From assembly GCF_014192095.1 (NCBI RefSeq), contig NZ_JACHXN010000001.1:124001-188000 (forward strand): a stretch of DNA of 64,000 nucleotides, read 5' to 3'. This stretch comes from Phyllobacterium trifolii. Lineage in GTDB: Bacteria; Pseudomonadota; Alphaproteobacteria; Rhizobiales; Rhizobiaceae. The translations under genes were made by a program, and so were the position numbers. Below are positions 47,066-56,026 of this stretch, piece by piece; the first letter of the stretch is position 1, and the number at the start of each line of letters is the position of its first letter. Under the pieces are notes generated by a model. It searched no databases. It saw only the letters and a program-made list of their open reading frames with translations, and was not told the DNA's origin.

Positions 47066-47584
47066 TTATGCCGCTTCGTCCTTCCGGGCATAGGCGCCAA
47101 AAACGCGGGCAAGCTGAGCTGCCGGTGCGTTGACGACCTGAGCAATGCGAGAAGCCGGTGTCTGGATCATACCAACCAGCTTTGCGCGCAACTCGTCGAG
47201 AGATGGAAGTGCAGCAAGTGCCTTTACCCCATCCGGATCGAGAGTTGTTGCTCCCATCGAACCACCGAGGATGACGAGCTTTTCGTTTCCCTTGGCAAAT
47301 TCAATGGCGATCTTTGGTGCCGCTATCGGATCGTTGGAATAAGCAACGAGTGTCTGACCTGTGAACAGGTCAGCGATGCCTTCCGAATCCGTGCCCTGAA
47401 GAGCGATCTTGGCAAGGCGGTTCTTCGCGACTTTAACGGTGCCACCAGCATCACGCATCTTGGAGCGAAGGTCGCTCAGTTGCGCAACGGTGAGACCGGT
47501 ATAGTGGGCCACGACAACTGAACCAGAGTCCTTGAAGACCCCATTCAGCCACGCGACGAATTCGCGCTTTTCCGCTTTTTCCAC
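47066..47584 (-). CDS. rplJ: 50S ribosomal protein L10
   Basis: L10 anchors the L7/L12 dimers to the stalk base. The 172-residue product has [20 protein letters not shown] near residue 8 and the C-terminal helix for L12 binding. The start is GTG at 47584 (VEKAEKREF), with GGAGAG 6 bases before it; the longer frame from 47623 adds residues not found in the family. A long 344-base leader lies upstream, consistent with L10-mediated autoregulation. Confidence 0.96.
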   Translation of the reverse strand: MEKAEKREFVAWLNGVFKDSGSVVVAHYTGLTVAQLSDLRSKMRDAGGTVKVAKNRLAKIALQGTDSEGIADLFTGQTLVAYSNDPIAAPKIAIEFAKGNEKLVILGGSMGATTLDPDGVKALAALPSLDELRAKLVGMIQTPASRIAQVVNAPAAQLARVFGAYARKDEAA

Positions 47585-47928
47585 TGTCTCTCTCCATTTG
47601 GCAGAAACGCGAGATTGCGTCACTGCCGGGTTGCCTTTTGCTGCAAGCTTTCAGTCCGAAGACCGAAACCACACAGCACTTGAGGATCCTGTCCCCCCTG
47701 CTTCGCCGAGATCGGCTGCAAGCGAAAGGCAACTACGGTTCGAACCTTGTTCATCGGGCTAAGCCCTTTAACCAAAGTTTTTCCACGTCTCATGCGGGTT
47801 CTGACGAATTAAGGCGAACCACCCGCAATCTCGGACAGGATAACCGGACTTGCATCCGGTTATCCAGGCCCCGAAGGGCCTGGAATTCTTTTGTTTCAAA
47901 CAGCTAAGCCTGAAACTTCAATCAACAC
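47585..47928 (-). promoter_or_regulatory. rplA-rplJ intercistronic leader
   Basis: No gene is visible in these 344 bases. In E. coli this interval holds the rplJ promoter and the L10-binding leader. Here the part near rplA carries two adjacent strong hairpins (47838-47883). The remaining 250 bases before rplJ are likely to fold as an mRNA leader, but I cannot define the L10 site. Confidence 0.5.
47838..47883 (-). other. Double hairpin after rplA, one with a UUCG loop
   Basis: Read on the minus strand, CCAGGCCC and GGGCCTGG pair around TTCG, giving a C(UUCG)G tetraloop. Directly after it, and sharing two bases, GGATAACCGGA and TCCGGTTATCC pair over 11 bp around TGCAAG. The two alternatives cannot use the shared bases together. 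No T-run follows. Confidence 0.7.
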
Positions 47929-48627
47929 TTACGCAATGCGTACTGTTGCTGGATCGATCTTTACGCCAGCACCCATCGTCGAGGAAATCGCGACGCGCTT
48001 GACGTAGTCACCCTTGGCGCCAGTTGGCTTTGCCTTGGTGACGGCATCGGCGAACGCCTTGATGTTCTCTTCCAGCGCCTTGGCATCGAAGGATGCCTTG
48101 CCGACGCCGGCGTGAATGATGCCGGCCTTCTCGACGCGGAACTCGACTGCACCGCCCTTGGAAGCCTTAACGGCAGCTGTAACATCGGTCGTGACCGTGC
48201 CAACCTTCGGGTTAGGCATCATGCCGCGTGGGCCGAGAACCTTACCGAGACGGCCAACGAGCGGCATCATGTCCGGTGTGGCAATGCAGCGATCGAAATC
48301 GATCTTGCCGCCATTGACGATCTCGAACAGGTCTTCCGCACCGACGATGTCTGCACCGGCAGCCTTGGCTTCATCAGCCTTCGGACCACGAGCAAATACG
48401 GCGACGCGAACTGTACGGCCGGTGCCATTCGGCAGATTGACGACACCGCGAACCATCTGGTCCGCATGGCGAGGATCAACGCCGAGGTTCATTGCAACTT
48501 CGATCGTCTCGTCGAACTTGGCAACAGCACGCTCCTTGACCATGGCAATTGCCGAGGTCAGGTCGTACAGCTTGTTACGGTCAACGCCTTCACGAACTTT
48601 CGCTACACGCTTTGATAGTTTTGCCAT
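47929..48627 (-). CDS. rplA: 50S ribosomal protein L1
   Basis: L1 forms the mobile stalk at the E site and in E. coli represses its own operon by binding the rplK leader. The 232-residue protein begins [19 protein letters not shown] and has [20 protein letters not shown] near residue 122, the family signature. I chose the ATG at 48627, 4 bases after rplK; a longer frame to 48696 overlaps that gene. Confidence 0.98.
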   Translation of the reverse strand: MAKLSKRVAKVREGVDRNKLYDLTSAIAMVKERAVAKFDETIEVAMNLGVDPRHADQMVRGVVNLPNGTGRTVRVAVFARGPKADEAKAAGADIVGAEDLFEIVNGGKIDFDRCIATPDMMPLVGRLGKVLGPRGMMPNPKVGTVTTDVTAAVKASKGGAVEFRVEKAGIIHAGVGKASFDAKALEENIKAFADAVTKAKPTGAKGDYVKRVAISSTMGAGVKIDPATVRIA

Positions 48628-48631
48628 CGTC

Positions 48632-49060
48632 TTAGCCCACCACTTCCAGGCCCATCGAACGGGCAGAACCTTCAACCATGCGCATGGCGGCTTCAACGTC
48701 CGCTGCGTTCAGGTCTTTCATCTTCGCCTGCGCGATTTCACGCACCTTGTCGCGCGAGATCTTGCCGGCAACGACCTTGCCTGGCTCTTTCGAACCCGAC
48801 TTCAGGTTTGCGGCCTTCTTGAGGAAGTAAGACACCGGCGGCGTCTTCATCGCAAATGTGAAGGACTTGTCCTGATAATATGTAATCACGACCGGAATGG
48901 GCGAACCCTTTTCCAGTTCCTGCGTGGCCGCATTGAAGGCCTTGCAGAATTCCATGATGTTGATGCCACGCTGACCAAGCGCCGGTCCGATCGGCGGGGA
49001 CGGTGTTGCCGATCCTGCCGAAACCTGCAGCTTGAGCTGGCCTGCTACTTTCTTAGCCAT
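48632..49060 (-). CDS. rplK: 50S ribosomal protein L11
   Basis: L11 forms the GTPase-associated centre with 23S rRNA and is needed for the RelA stringent response. The 142-residue protein has the proline-rich [20 protein letters not shown] near residue 20 and the C-terminal rRNA-binding domain ending MGLEVVG. It lies 142 bases after nusG and 4 before rplA. Confidence 0.98.
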   Translation of the reverse strand: MAKKVAGQLKLQVSAGSATPSPPIGPALGQRGINIMEFCKAFNAATQELEKGSPIPVVITYYQDKSFTFAMKTPPVSYFLKKAANLKSGSKEPGKVVAGKISRDKVREIAQAKMKDLNAADVEAAMRMVEGSARSMGLEVVG

Positions 49061-49176
49061 AACTTCCTGCCTTTAATCAAAGTGCCGGATAACCGGCGGT
49101 TGCAGTTTGGTGGTGCGGATCGAAAGCCCGGCTAAAGGCTGCCTTACCTCCCACCATGTTTGCCGCTGACGCAGCA

Positions 49177-49196
49177 GGCGGCTTCAGAGAGCCGCC
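49177..49196 (-). other. Intercistronic hairpin, nusG-rplK
   Basis: GGCGGCT and AGCCGCC form a perfect 7-bp stem with a six-base loop, directly after the nusG stop. No T-run follows; read-through into rplK is expected. Confidence 0.6.
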
Positions 49197-49202
49197 GATT
49201 GA

Positions 49203-49733
49203 TCAGACTTTTTCAACCTGACCAAATTCCAGATCGACCGGGGTGGCCCGGCCAAAAATCGAAACCTCGACCTTGAGGCGCGAACGCTCTTCGTCGACTT
49301 CCTGTACAGTGCCGTTGAACGAGGCGAACGGACCATCGGCAACGCGAACACTTTCGCCAATCTCGAACGAGATTGAAGCTTTTGGACGCTCGACACCTTC
49401 CTGGACCTGCATCAGGATGCGGTCGGCTTCCTTATCGGAAATCGCAATCGGCTTGTTGTCCGAACCGAGGAACCCCGTCACCTTCGGTGTGTTCTTGATC
49501 AGATGATAGGCATCATCTGTCAGATCGGCACGAACCAGGACATAACCCGGAAAGAACTTGCGCTCGGCATCGACCTTGCGGCCACGGCGGACTTCGACCA
49601 CTTTTTCGGTCGGCACGAGAATCTTCTCAAAAAGGTGCGACAGACCCTTCTGCCTTGCCTTTTCTTCGATCGACTCGGCGACCTTCTTTTCAAAGTTCGA
49701 ATAGGCGTGAACGATATACCAGCGCGCGGTCAT
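49203..49733 (-). CDS. nusG: Transcription termination/antitermination factor NusG
   Basis: NusG binds RNA polymerase and links it to Rho or to the ribosome through S10. The 176-residue protein has the NGN domain ([20 protein letters not shown] at the start, [20 protein letters not shown] near residue 62) and a C-terminal KOW domain ([21 protein letters not shown]). It follows secE after 37 bases, the conserved secE-nusG pair. Confidence 0.98.
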   Translation of the reverse strand: MTARWYIVHAYSNFEKKVAESIEEKARQKGLSHLFEKILVPTEKVVEVRRGRKVDAERKFFPGYVLVRADLTDDAYHLIKNTPKVTGFLGSDNKPIAISDKEADRILMQVQEGVERPKASISFEIGESVRVADGPFASFNGTVQEVDEERSRLKVEVSIFGRATPVDLEFGQVEKV

Positions 49734-49770
49734 TGCTATTTCCCAATCCCGATTTTCTTGTCAGCCTGCG

Positions 49771-49971
49771 TTAACGACCAAGACCGAGAATCATATCGAT
49801 TCCGTATGCCATCAACTGATCAGCTGCGAAAAAGAAAATCGCAGCAAAAAACGCCATTACCATCACCATCGCGGTGGAAATGAGCGTTTCGCGACGCGAA
49901 GGCCATGTGACCTTTGCGGTTTCAGCGCGCACTTGCTGAAAAAAAGTTATTGGATTCGTTTTGGATGCCAT
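49771..49971 (-). CDS. secE: Protein translocase subunit SecE
   Basis: SecE clamps the SecY channel. This is the short 66-residue form with one transmembrane helix (about residues 33-58) preceded by the conserved amphipathic stretch FFQQVRAETAKVTWPSRRE. It is the first protein gene of the secE-nusG-rpl unit, with a candidate promoter about 130 bases upstream and tRNA-Trp ahead of that. Confidence 0.97.
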   Translation of the reverse strand: MASKTNPITFFQQVRAETAKVTWPSRRETLISTAMVMVMAFFAAIFFFAADQLMAYGIDMILGLGR

Positions 49972-50098
49972 TTACCGCTCGTGCATGTCATGTTGCTGTA
50001 AACATGCTGTGCTGCAACTTAAACAACACCATCTGTCCACACCATTGCGGCCCGTAAAGCTGATCGTTCAGCTCCACGCACCGCGTGTCTGTTAAGCC

Positions 50099-50127
50099 TA
50101 CATAGAACCGATTCCGGAAAAACACAA
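50099..50127 (-). promoter_or_regulatory. Candidate sigma-70 promoter of secE-nusG
   Basis: On the minus strand TTGTGT and TATGTA are 17 bases apart, between tRNA-Trp and secE. Transcription would start near 50092, giving a leader of about 120 bases. Confidence 0.5.
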
Positions 50128-50199
50128 GGCCCCCGGATTCGTTTCTTTCCAAACATCTGCCCATTGCACCATCCAATCGTGCACCGGCAGACTATGTGT

Positions 50200-50275
<76 letters not shown>

Positions 50276-50391
50276 ATGTTCGGGGCGTACATTCCACAAA
50301 GCGGAGAGCTTTTCAAGTCCCAAAGGTATGATCAAGCTGTCATTGACAAACTTCTCGAACTGATCCCACTGCCGAGACGCTCGATAATTGT

Positions 50392-51621
50392 TTATTTAGT
50401 GACGATTGCGCTTAATTCAATACAGTTTGCTGGTTTTGGCTCTTGTGCGCAGGTGCTCGCGCTGGAGAAATCACCCACATCGCCGGGACCGGTTGTCATT
50501 CGAAAATTCAACAACTCATCATGGTCCAGAATGGAAATATCGCTTGCCGGAATTGAAAGCATTTTAGCGACAATGCCAGCGTCGACACCCATTTCATTGA
50601 AGTAAGCGTTGAGTCGTTTGCGATAACCTTTGGATAGTTCGGTTGTCTTGTACGTTCCGGTCGATCTACGCCCAATGATTTTCGTATCGACGATTTTCTT
50701 TTTGCCTTTTACGATCCGGTAGCGTGTCTGATATTTTACCATCGTTTTGGTAACTGTGGTGGTGATCTGATGGACACCCAGCTCTGCCCACAAACCGACA
50801 AAACGTTTGGAGCCGCCGGCAACGATAAATGGGCAAGCTGACATGCAGGCTGCCCAACCGGGATAGGCAAAGCCCGCATAGGCGCCATCCGAATATTTTG
50901 GCTTGCACCCTTTCTGGTCAGGATCACATTCATAGAAGCTGGTTTTTCCAACCGCAACGTCGAGCCCTCGCTTTCGGATCAAACGTCCTATTTCCATGGC
51001 CGCGTCCACCGCTCCGCCATTCGATTCTATCACAATGGGCAATCGCCGCTTGCCCAGCTGTCGCAGGACCTTGCGCAATCTTGAGGGGCTATCCGCTGTA
51101 ATCGTACCTGAGGCCGCTATCCACTCGGGACAGGCTGGTTCGCAGCTTGCGGAAGCGTTCCGCACGATAGCAAATCGCATGGTCTGATCGGCGAGCTTGA
51201 AGGGCTTGGGAGCCTTGTCTGGCGCCGAAAGCTTCGCGGGAGCTTGCGGCTCAGAAGGTACAGCACTTTTTGCGGGGAGATCGGGTAATCGAACCGGCGT
51301 ATAGGGTACAGAAGAAACCCCACTGTTCTTGGGGAGATCAGGAAGCCGAACGGGCGTATAGGGCTCAAAAAGCACCACGCCATTTTTTGGAGGCCGAACC
51401 TGCTTGGGGGGACGATTGGTCTCGGAGGGCACGAAGGAACGTCCCAATAGTCCGCCAGGAGTGTAAGGGCGGCTGATATTTCCTGGTGTGGTAAAGCCTG
51501 GCTGATCCTCCGCCATGGCAGCAAGCGCCGGTGCCGTCGCTATGTATTGCAGAACCAGGACCATCCGGGAGACGAGGAAGAAAAGCGGGTAGCGATATTT
51601 AACGGGTACTATCTGGAACAC
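50392..51621 (-). CDS. Secreted ClpP/crotonase-fold protein with proline-rich repeats
   Basis: The 409-residue protein begins with a basic and hydrophobic segment (about residues 8-36) that looks like a signal peptide. A Pro-rich region follows with two copies of PYTPVRLPDLP (residues 87-97 and 106-116). From residue 150 the sequence resembles periplasmic ClpP-like proteins (COG3904 type): ESNGGAVDAAMEIGRLI with the oxyanion-type SNGG at 200-203, then ACMSACPFIVAGG with a candidate nucleophile serine at 261, and GVHQ with histidine 284. Many cysteines suggest disulfides. Its function is unknown. It sits between tuf and tRNA-Trp in an otherwise conserved block. Confidence 0.75.
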   Translation of the reverse strand: MFQIVPVKYRYPLFFLVSRMVLVLQYIATAPALAAMAEDQPGFTTPGNISRPYTPGGLLGRSFVPSETNRPPKQVRPPKNGVVLFEPYTPVRLPDLPKNSGVSSVPYTPVRLPDLPAKSAVPSEPQAPAKLSAPDKAPKPFKLADQTMRFAIVRNASASCEPACPEWIAASGTITADSPSRLRKVLRQLGKRRLPIVIESNGGAVDAAMEIGRLIRKRGLDVAVGKTSFYECDPDQKGCKPKYSDGAYAGFAYPGWAACMSACPFIVAGGSKRFVGLWAELGVHQITTTVTKTMVKYQTRYRIVKGKKKIVDTKIIGRRSTGTYKTTELSKGYRKRLNAYFNEMGVDAGIVAKMLSIPASDISILDHDELLNFRMTTGPGDVGDFSSASTCAQEPKPANCIELSAIVTK

Positions 51622-51714
51622 TCTAACTCCGCAAATATCTGGACTGGCTTTGCGTCAATTAGATACCAGAAGCTGTAACGGAGAGAAGTTAGACTTTGGT
51701 GCTAAGGCCAGCAT

Positions 51715-51743
51715 AAAAAAGGGCGGCCCGATGGACCGCCCTT
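51715..51743 (-). terminator. Rho-independent terminator of the second tuf
   Basis: AAGGGCGG and CCGCCCTT pair around a nine-base loop and run into six T on the minus strand, 25 bases after the tuf stop. Confidence 0.93.
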
Positions 51744-51767
51744 CCCGATTCTAACGATCAGAAAGTC

Positions 51768-52943
51768 TTATTCGATAATCGAAGAAACAATCCCAGCACC
51801 GACGGTGCGGCCACCTTCACGGATAGCGAAGCGCAGCTTCTCTTCCATGGCGATCGGCACGATCAGCGTCACATCAACTGCGATGTTGTCGCCGGGCATG
51901 ACCATTTCCGTGCCTTCCGGCAAAGTCACAACACCCGTCACGTCGGTCGTGCGGAAGTAGAACTGCGGACGGTAGTTGGAGAAGAATGGCGTGTGACGGC
52001 CACCTTCGTCCTTCGTCAGGATATAGGCTTCTGCCTTGAACTTGGTGTGCGGCTTGACCGAACCTGGCTTGGCAAGGATCTGGCCGCGCTCGACGTCTTC
52101 ACGGCCAACGCCGCGGATCAGCGCACCGATGTTGTCGCCGGCCTGGCCCTGGTCGAGCAGCTTGCGGAACATCTCGACGCCGGTCACCGTCGTCTTCGTC
52201 GTCGGCTTGATGCCGATGATCTCGACTTCTTCACCAACCTTGACGATACCGCGTTCAACGCGGCCCGTTACAACCGTACCACGGCCGGAGATCGAGAAAA
52301 CGTCTTCGATCGGCATCAGGAACGGCAGGTTGATCGGACGCTCTGGCGTCGGAATGTACTTGTCGACTTCCGCCATCAAGGCACGGACGGCGTCTTCGCC
52401 GATTTCCTTGTTTGAGTCTTCAAGCGCAGCCAGAGCCGAACCCTTGACGATCGGAATGTCGTCGCCCGGGAAATCGTACTTCGACAGAAGCTCGCGTACT
52501 TCGAGCTCGACGAGTTCGAGAAGTTCGGCATCGTCAACCTGGTCGACCTTGTTCAGGAACACGACGATCGCCGGAACGCCAACCTGACGGGCAAGCAGGA
52601 TGTGCTCGCGGGTCTGCGGCATCGGGCCGTCGGCAGCCGAAACGACCAGGATCGCGCCATCCATCTGTGCCGCGCCGGTGATCATGTTCTTCACATAGTC
52701 GGCGTGGCCGGGGCAATCGACGTGCGCATAGTGACGGGCTGGCGTCTCATATTCGACGTGTGCCGTCGAAATGGTGATGCCGCGCGCCTTTTCTTCCGGC
52801 GCTGCGTCAATCTGGTCGTACGGCTTGTACTCACCGAAATACTTCGTAATCGCTGCCGTCAACGACGTCTTGCCATGGTCAACGTGACCAATCGTGCCAA
52901 TGTTGACGTGCGGCTTGTTACGTTCAAACTTGCTCTTAGCCAT
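51768..52943 (-). CDS. tuf: Elongation factor Tu, copy 2 (tRNA-tuf operon)
   Basis: This second EF-Tu gene encodes the same 391 residues as the str-operon copy at 32558-33733. From the start codon to about codon 381 the DNA is identical; the last ten codons differ at eight positions, all silent (for instance GCA/GCT and GAG/GAA). The upstream tRNA-Tyr and tRNA-Gly genes, 89 bases away, are on the same strand, so the gene is probably read from their promoter, as for tufB in E. coli. It ends at its own terminator. Confidence 0.98.
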   Translation of the reverse strand: MAKSKFERNKPHVNIGTIGHVDHGKTSLTAAITKYFGEYKPYDQIDAAPEEKARGITISTAHVEYETPARHYAHVDCPGHADYVKNMITGAAQMDGAILVVSAADGPMPQTREHILLARQVGVPAIVVFLNKVDQVDDAELLELVELEVRELLSKYDFPGDDIPIVKGSALAALEDSNKEIGEDAVRALMAEVDKYIPTPERPINLPFLMPIEDVFSISGRGTVVTGRVERGIVKVGEEVEIIGIKPTTKTTVTGVEMFRKLLDQGQAGDNIGALIRGVGREDVERGQILAKPGSVKPHTKFKAEAYILTKDEGGRHTPFFSNYRPQFYFRTTDVTGVVTLPEGTEMVMPGDNIAVDVTLIVPIAMEEKLRFAIREGGRTVGAGIVSSIIE

Positions 52944-53032
52944 AACTGTCGTTCTCTCGTCATCACAACCGGTCTAGGGCCGGCACCATGTTTGTAGGTC
53001 AGACGAGACAGCGCGCCGTCCGTCAGCAAATC

Positions 53033-53106
53033 TGGAGCGGGTAGCGGGAATCGAACCCGCATATTCAGCTTGGAAGGCTGCTGCTCTACCACTGAGCTAT
53101 ACCCGC
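53033..53106 (-). tRNA. tRNA-Gly (TCC anticodon)
   Basis: The 74-base gene has acceptor arms GCGGGTA and TACCCGC, anticodon loop CTTCCAA with anticodon TCC, and T-arm GGGTTCGATTCCC; CCA is encoded. It is 89 bases ahead of the second tuf. Confidence 0.95.
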
Positions 53107-53228
53107 ATATCTCGCTGATCCGTGCATCTTTTTGGACGCGGCAGAATACAGCAACACATAGATAGCGCATAACCGTTCCAAAACCGAATCGGGCTTTGAA
53201 CTATGCGCCAGGCGGTCGGTTCCGGCAG

Positions 53229-53313
53229 TGGTGGAGGAGGTTGGATTCGAACCAACGTAAGCCAAGCTAACGGATTTACAGTCCGTCCCCTTTAACCACT
53301 CGGGCACTCCTCC
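53229..53313 (-). tRNA. tRNA-Tyr (GTA anticodon)
   Basis: The 85-base gene has acceptor arms GGAGGAG and CTCCTCC, anticodon loop CTGTAAA with anticodon GTA, and the long variable arm typical of tyrosine tRNA; CCA is encoded. The 122-base spacer to tRNA-Gly contains a GCGCATA/TATGCGC hairpin that could guide processing. Confidence 0.95.
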
Positions 53314-53394
53314 GGTCACTGCCGATGGAACCGCGCCATTTGGCACTCTGCACACAACTTTCCGGAGATAACCGGGCGGCTGCTTGCGGAGGGC

Positions 53395-53423
53395 CTTATG
53401 CCGACTAGCCTCCATGGTGTCAA
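53395..53423 (-). promoter_or_regulatory. Promoter of tRNA-Tyr, tRNA-Gly and tuf
   Basis: On the minus strand a perfect TTGACA -35 box lies 17 bases from CATAAG. Transcription would start near 53388, about 75 bases before tRNA-Tyr. The strong -35 fits a highly expressed tRNA operon. Confidence 0.7.
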
Positions 53424-53553
53424 CACTTCCCTGCAGAAAATGAACGGCTTGTGGAAATAGGCTAAAGAAATATGACGGCGGAGCAACCAGCACGCGCAAT
53501 TTTCCGCCACAAGCATGTATCGCGAGGGGCCATGAACGGTTATATGTCGCGCC

Positions 53554-54414
53554 ATGGCCGATCAAAAACCCACTCATACACAAAAAGATTCACACTACGC
53601 GACGCTGCGTCGCCAGTTCCGCGATCAAAAGGCCGGGGGAGCACCGCAGGCGGAGCGCGCATCACGGCCACCCGTCAGCGGCACGCCAGCGCCGGAAGGT
53701 CTGATACGACTCTACGGCTTGCATACGGTACGCGCAGCACTGGACAATCCGGCTCGCAAGATCAAGCGGATGCTCGTTACCAAAAACGCCCTGGACCGGC
53801 TGGAAATCACCAACACCGATGCCCTGCCCTTCGACGTTGACATCGTCGAGCCTCGCGCCATCGACAAGGAGACCGGCTCAGAGGCCGTGCATCAGGGCGT
53901 GATGATCGAAGCTCAACCGTTGAAGGCGCAATCGCTGAAAGCGCTGCAGGAGAGCCCGCTGCTGCTTATTCTCGATCAGGTGACCGATCCGCACAATGTC
54001 GGCGCTATCATGCGCTCGGCCGTCGCCTTCGGTGCCGGTGCTATCATCACGACGGCTCGCCACAGCCCGCAAGAATCTGGCGTTCTGGCGAAAGCCGCGT
54101 CTGGCGCCCTCGAACTCATCCCCCATGTCGAGGTACGAAATCTAGCTGACGCCATCGCCGAGCTACATGAAATCGGATTCATCACCATCGGCCTTGATTC
54201 GGAAGGGCCGTTAGAGCTGGAAAATACGATGTCCAAGGGCCGGATCGCCCTGGTGCTTGGCGCGGAAGGCAAAGGCCTGCGGCAGAAAACACGTGAAACC
54301 GTCACGCACCTTGCGCGGCTCGATATGCCCGGCGCAATCAAATCATTGAATGTATCGAACGCAGCGGCCATTTCGCTTTATGCAGCGCAGCGTTTCTTGA
54401 GCAGCAAAGATTAA
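53554..54414 (+). CDS. rlmB: 23S rRNA 2'-O-ribose methyltransferase (RlmB/TrmH family)
   Basis: The 286-residue protein is a SPOUT-class enzyme. After a variable, basic N-terminal region of about 50 residues comes the substrate-binding domain (LIRLYGLHTVRAALDNPARK) and then the knotted SAM-binding domain. There LLILDQVTDPHNVGAIMRSA carries the family's catalytic arginine, IALVLGAEGKGLR lies near residue 230, and IKSLNVSNAAAISLYAA near the end. E. coli RlmB methylates G2251; assignment to the same base is likely but not proven by sequence. It is divergent from the tRNA-Tyr operon. Confidence 0.9.
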   Translation: MADQKPTHTQKDSHYATLRRQFRDQKAGGAPQAERASRPPVSGTPAPEGLIRLYGLHTVRAALDNPARKIKRMLVTKNALDRLEITNTDALPFDVDIVEPRAIDKETGSEAVHQGVMIEAQPLKAQSLKALQESPLLLILDQVTDPHNVGAIMRSAVAFGAGAIITTARHSPQESGVLAKAASGALELIPHVEVRNLADAIAELHEIGFITIGLDSEGPLELENTMSKGRIALVLGAEGKGLRQKTRETVTHLARLDMPGAIKSLNVSNAAAISLYAAQRFLSSKD

Positions 54415-54508
54415 ATAAAAGACACGTTCGAATTTTTTTTGAGCAAGTAGTGTTCACCTCGCATCGGGACCATCGATCAACAATCGAATCCCGTCACGGA
54501 GTGTACAT

Positions 54509-55102
54509 ATGCTGCGCAACAACAAAGAGTCTTTCGGTCTTATATCGATCCTTTTCCACTGGGTCATCGCACTGATTTTCCTCGGTCAGATCCCGCTCGG
54601 TTATTGGATGGTAAGAACAAGCGATTTCACGCTGCAATTCAGCCTGTATCAATGGCACAAATCCTTCGGCTTTCTTGTTCTTGGTCTCTCAGCGCTCCGC
54701 CTTGTCTGGAAATTCGCGAACACTCGTCCAAGCGATCCCGCAACTATGGGCCCGTTGGAGCGTGCAACTGCTCACGCAGCCCATGTCATCCTCTATCTCA
54801 GCCTGTTCATTATACCGGTGACAGGCTGGGCCATAGCCTCAAGCTCGCCCCTGCAGATACCAACATTCATGTTCAACCTTGTGGTGATCCCGCCACTTCC
54901 GTTGGGCATATCCGACAGTGCGGAAGCGTTCTGGACCGCTATTCACGCTTATTTGGCCTATTTTTCCGCCGCAGTGGCCGTTGGTCACATCCTTGCGGCG
55001 CTGCACCACCATTTCTGGAAGAGGGATGCAATCTTAACGCGCATGCTCAATCCCCACCGCAAGGCGCCGGAGCGGCAGCTAACTCAGAAAGTCAAATCAT
55101 GA
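54509..55102 (+). CDS. Cytochrome b561
   Basis: The 197-residue protein has four hydrophobic helices. Histidines suited to bind two haems occur at the first helix (ILFHWVIAL near residue 13), after it (YQWHKSFGF near residue 50), in the third helix and in the fourth (AIHAYLAYFSAAVAVGHILA, near residue 150). The bacterial b561 family moves electrons in the inner membrane and may use superoxide or quinones. Its stop overlaps the yceI-like start by 4 bases, so the two are translated together, a pairing widely seen. Confidence 0.92.
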   Translation: MLRNNKESFGLISILFHWVIALIFLGQIPLGYWMVRTSDFTLQFSLYQWHKSFGFLVLGLSALRLVWKFANTRPSDPATMGPLERATAHAAHVILYLSLFIIPVTGWAIASSSPLQIPTFMFNLVVIPPLPLGISDSAEAFWTAIHAYLAYFSAAVAVGHILAALHHHFWKRDAILTRMLNPHRKAPERQLTQKVKS

Positions 55103-55692
55103 AAACTACTACCCAACTGTTGTCGACGGTCACCCGGATCGCGATTGCTGTTACGCTTGCCTCCATCCCGCTCGTCGCAAAGGCCGATACACTCTCCCAA
55201 GTCGCCGGCAGTTACAAAATACAGCCGTCCTCCCGCATCGGTTTCTCGGTTGGGCAAGTGGGCGGCGGCGGAATCAAGGGAGACTTCAAGAAGTTCTCTG
55301 GCGTCTTCAAGCTCAACCCGACCAGTATTGGCCAGTCGTCAATCAACTTCACACTCTATCCGGATAGTGTTTCTACCGGGCAAGCTCGTATCGAGAATTT
55401 TCTGCGCTCCGACGCGGTTTTCGACTCCGCCAATTTCCCGACGATTACGTTCAAATCAACCCAGGTTACCCAAACCAGCCCGAATACCGCCGAGATCGCC
55501 GGGATGCTGACGGCGCGCGGCAAGACCAGCCCTGCAAGCTTTCAGGCGAGCCTGGCGAACCACGGCAAAAACTCGATAACCTTTCAAGTAGAAGGCAAGA
55601 TACTTCGCTCGCGCTACGGCATGGATGTTGGCACGCCAATCTACTCCAACGTCGTCCAGTTCGATATGCAGATAGATGGCCAGCGCTCGTGA
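55099..55692 (+). CDS. YceI family periplasmic lipid-binding protein
   Basis: The 197-residue protein has a signal peptide of about 29 residues (ending LVAKAD) and then a YceI beta-barrel. Typical stretches are YKIQPSSRIGFSVGQVGGGG, GDFKKFSGVFKLNP, and ENFLRSDAVFDSANFPTITF. Family members bind isoprenoid lipids such as quinone precursors. The overlap with the cytochrome b561 gene suggests a shared role in quinone or electron handling. I chose the ATG at 55099 inside the ATGA overlap. Confidence 0.93.
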   Translation: MKTTTQLLSTVTRIAIAVTLASIPLVAKADTLSQVAGSYKIQPSSRIGFSVGQVGGGGIKGDFKKFSGVFKLNPTSIGQSSINFTLYPDSVSTGQARIENFLRSDAVFDSANFPTITFKSTQVTQTSPNTAEIAGMLTARGKTSPASFQASLANHGKNSITFQVEGKILRSRYGMDVGTPIYSNVVQFDMQIDGQRS

Positions 55693-55783
55693 GGCGATCT
55701 TGTCGAACAGAAGACGCATTTATTTGGCGTAAACGACATTTTCCATTTTACAGATAGAAGGTTTGTGCTAAGCGGACGCCGCT

Positions 55784-55859
55784 GCCCTTGTAGCTCAGTT
55801 GGTAGAGCATCTGATTTGTAATCAGAGGGTCGGGAGTTCGAGTCTCTCCGGGGGCACCA
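55784..55859 (+). tRNA. tRNA-Thr (TGT anticodon)
   Basis: The 76-base gene has acceptor arms GCCCTTG and CGGGGGC (with G-T pairs), anticodon loop TTTGTAA with anticodon TGT, and T-arm GGGAGTTCGAGTCTCTC; CCA is encoded. I saw no second copy of its 3' end nearby that would mark an integrated element. Confidence 0.95.
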
Positions 55860-56026
55860 TTTTCTCTTGAAATGACAAGTGAACAGTGGCGGCGTTATCC
55901 GCCTCTGCCACTGTCGTGCTACCTCCATGGCCAATCATCGATGCCTTCAAGCGGCAAGGTTGTCGTCAACCTGTGCATGTTGCTATGATGTATTTGAACC
56001 AGCCGATTGGCTTATTGGAGGTTGCC

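Noticed and set aside
55784-55859. tRNA-Thr as attachment site of a genomic island
   Set aside because: No repeat of the tRNA 3' end and no integrase gene is visible in the following kilobases.
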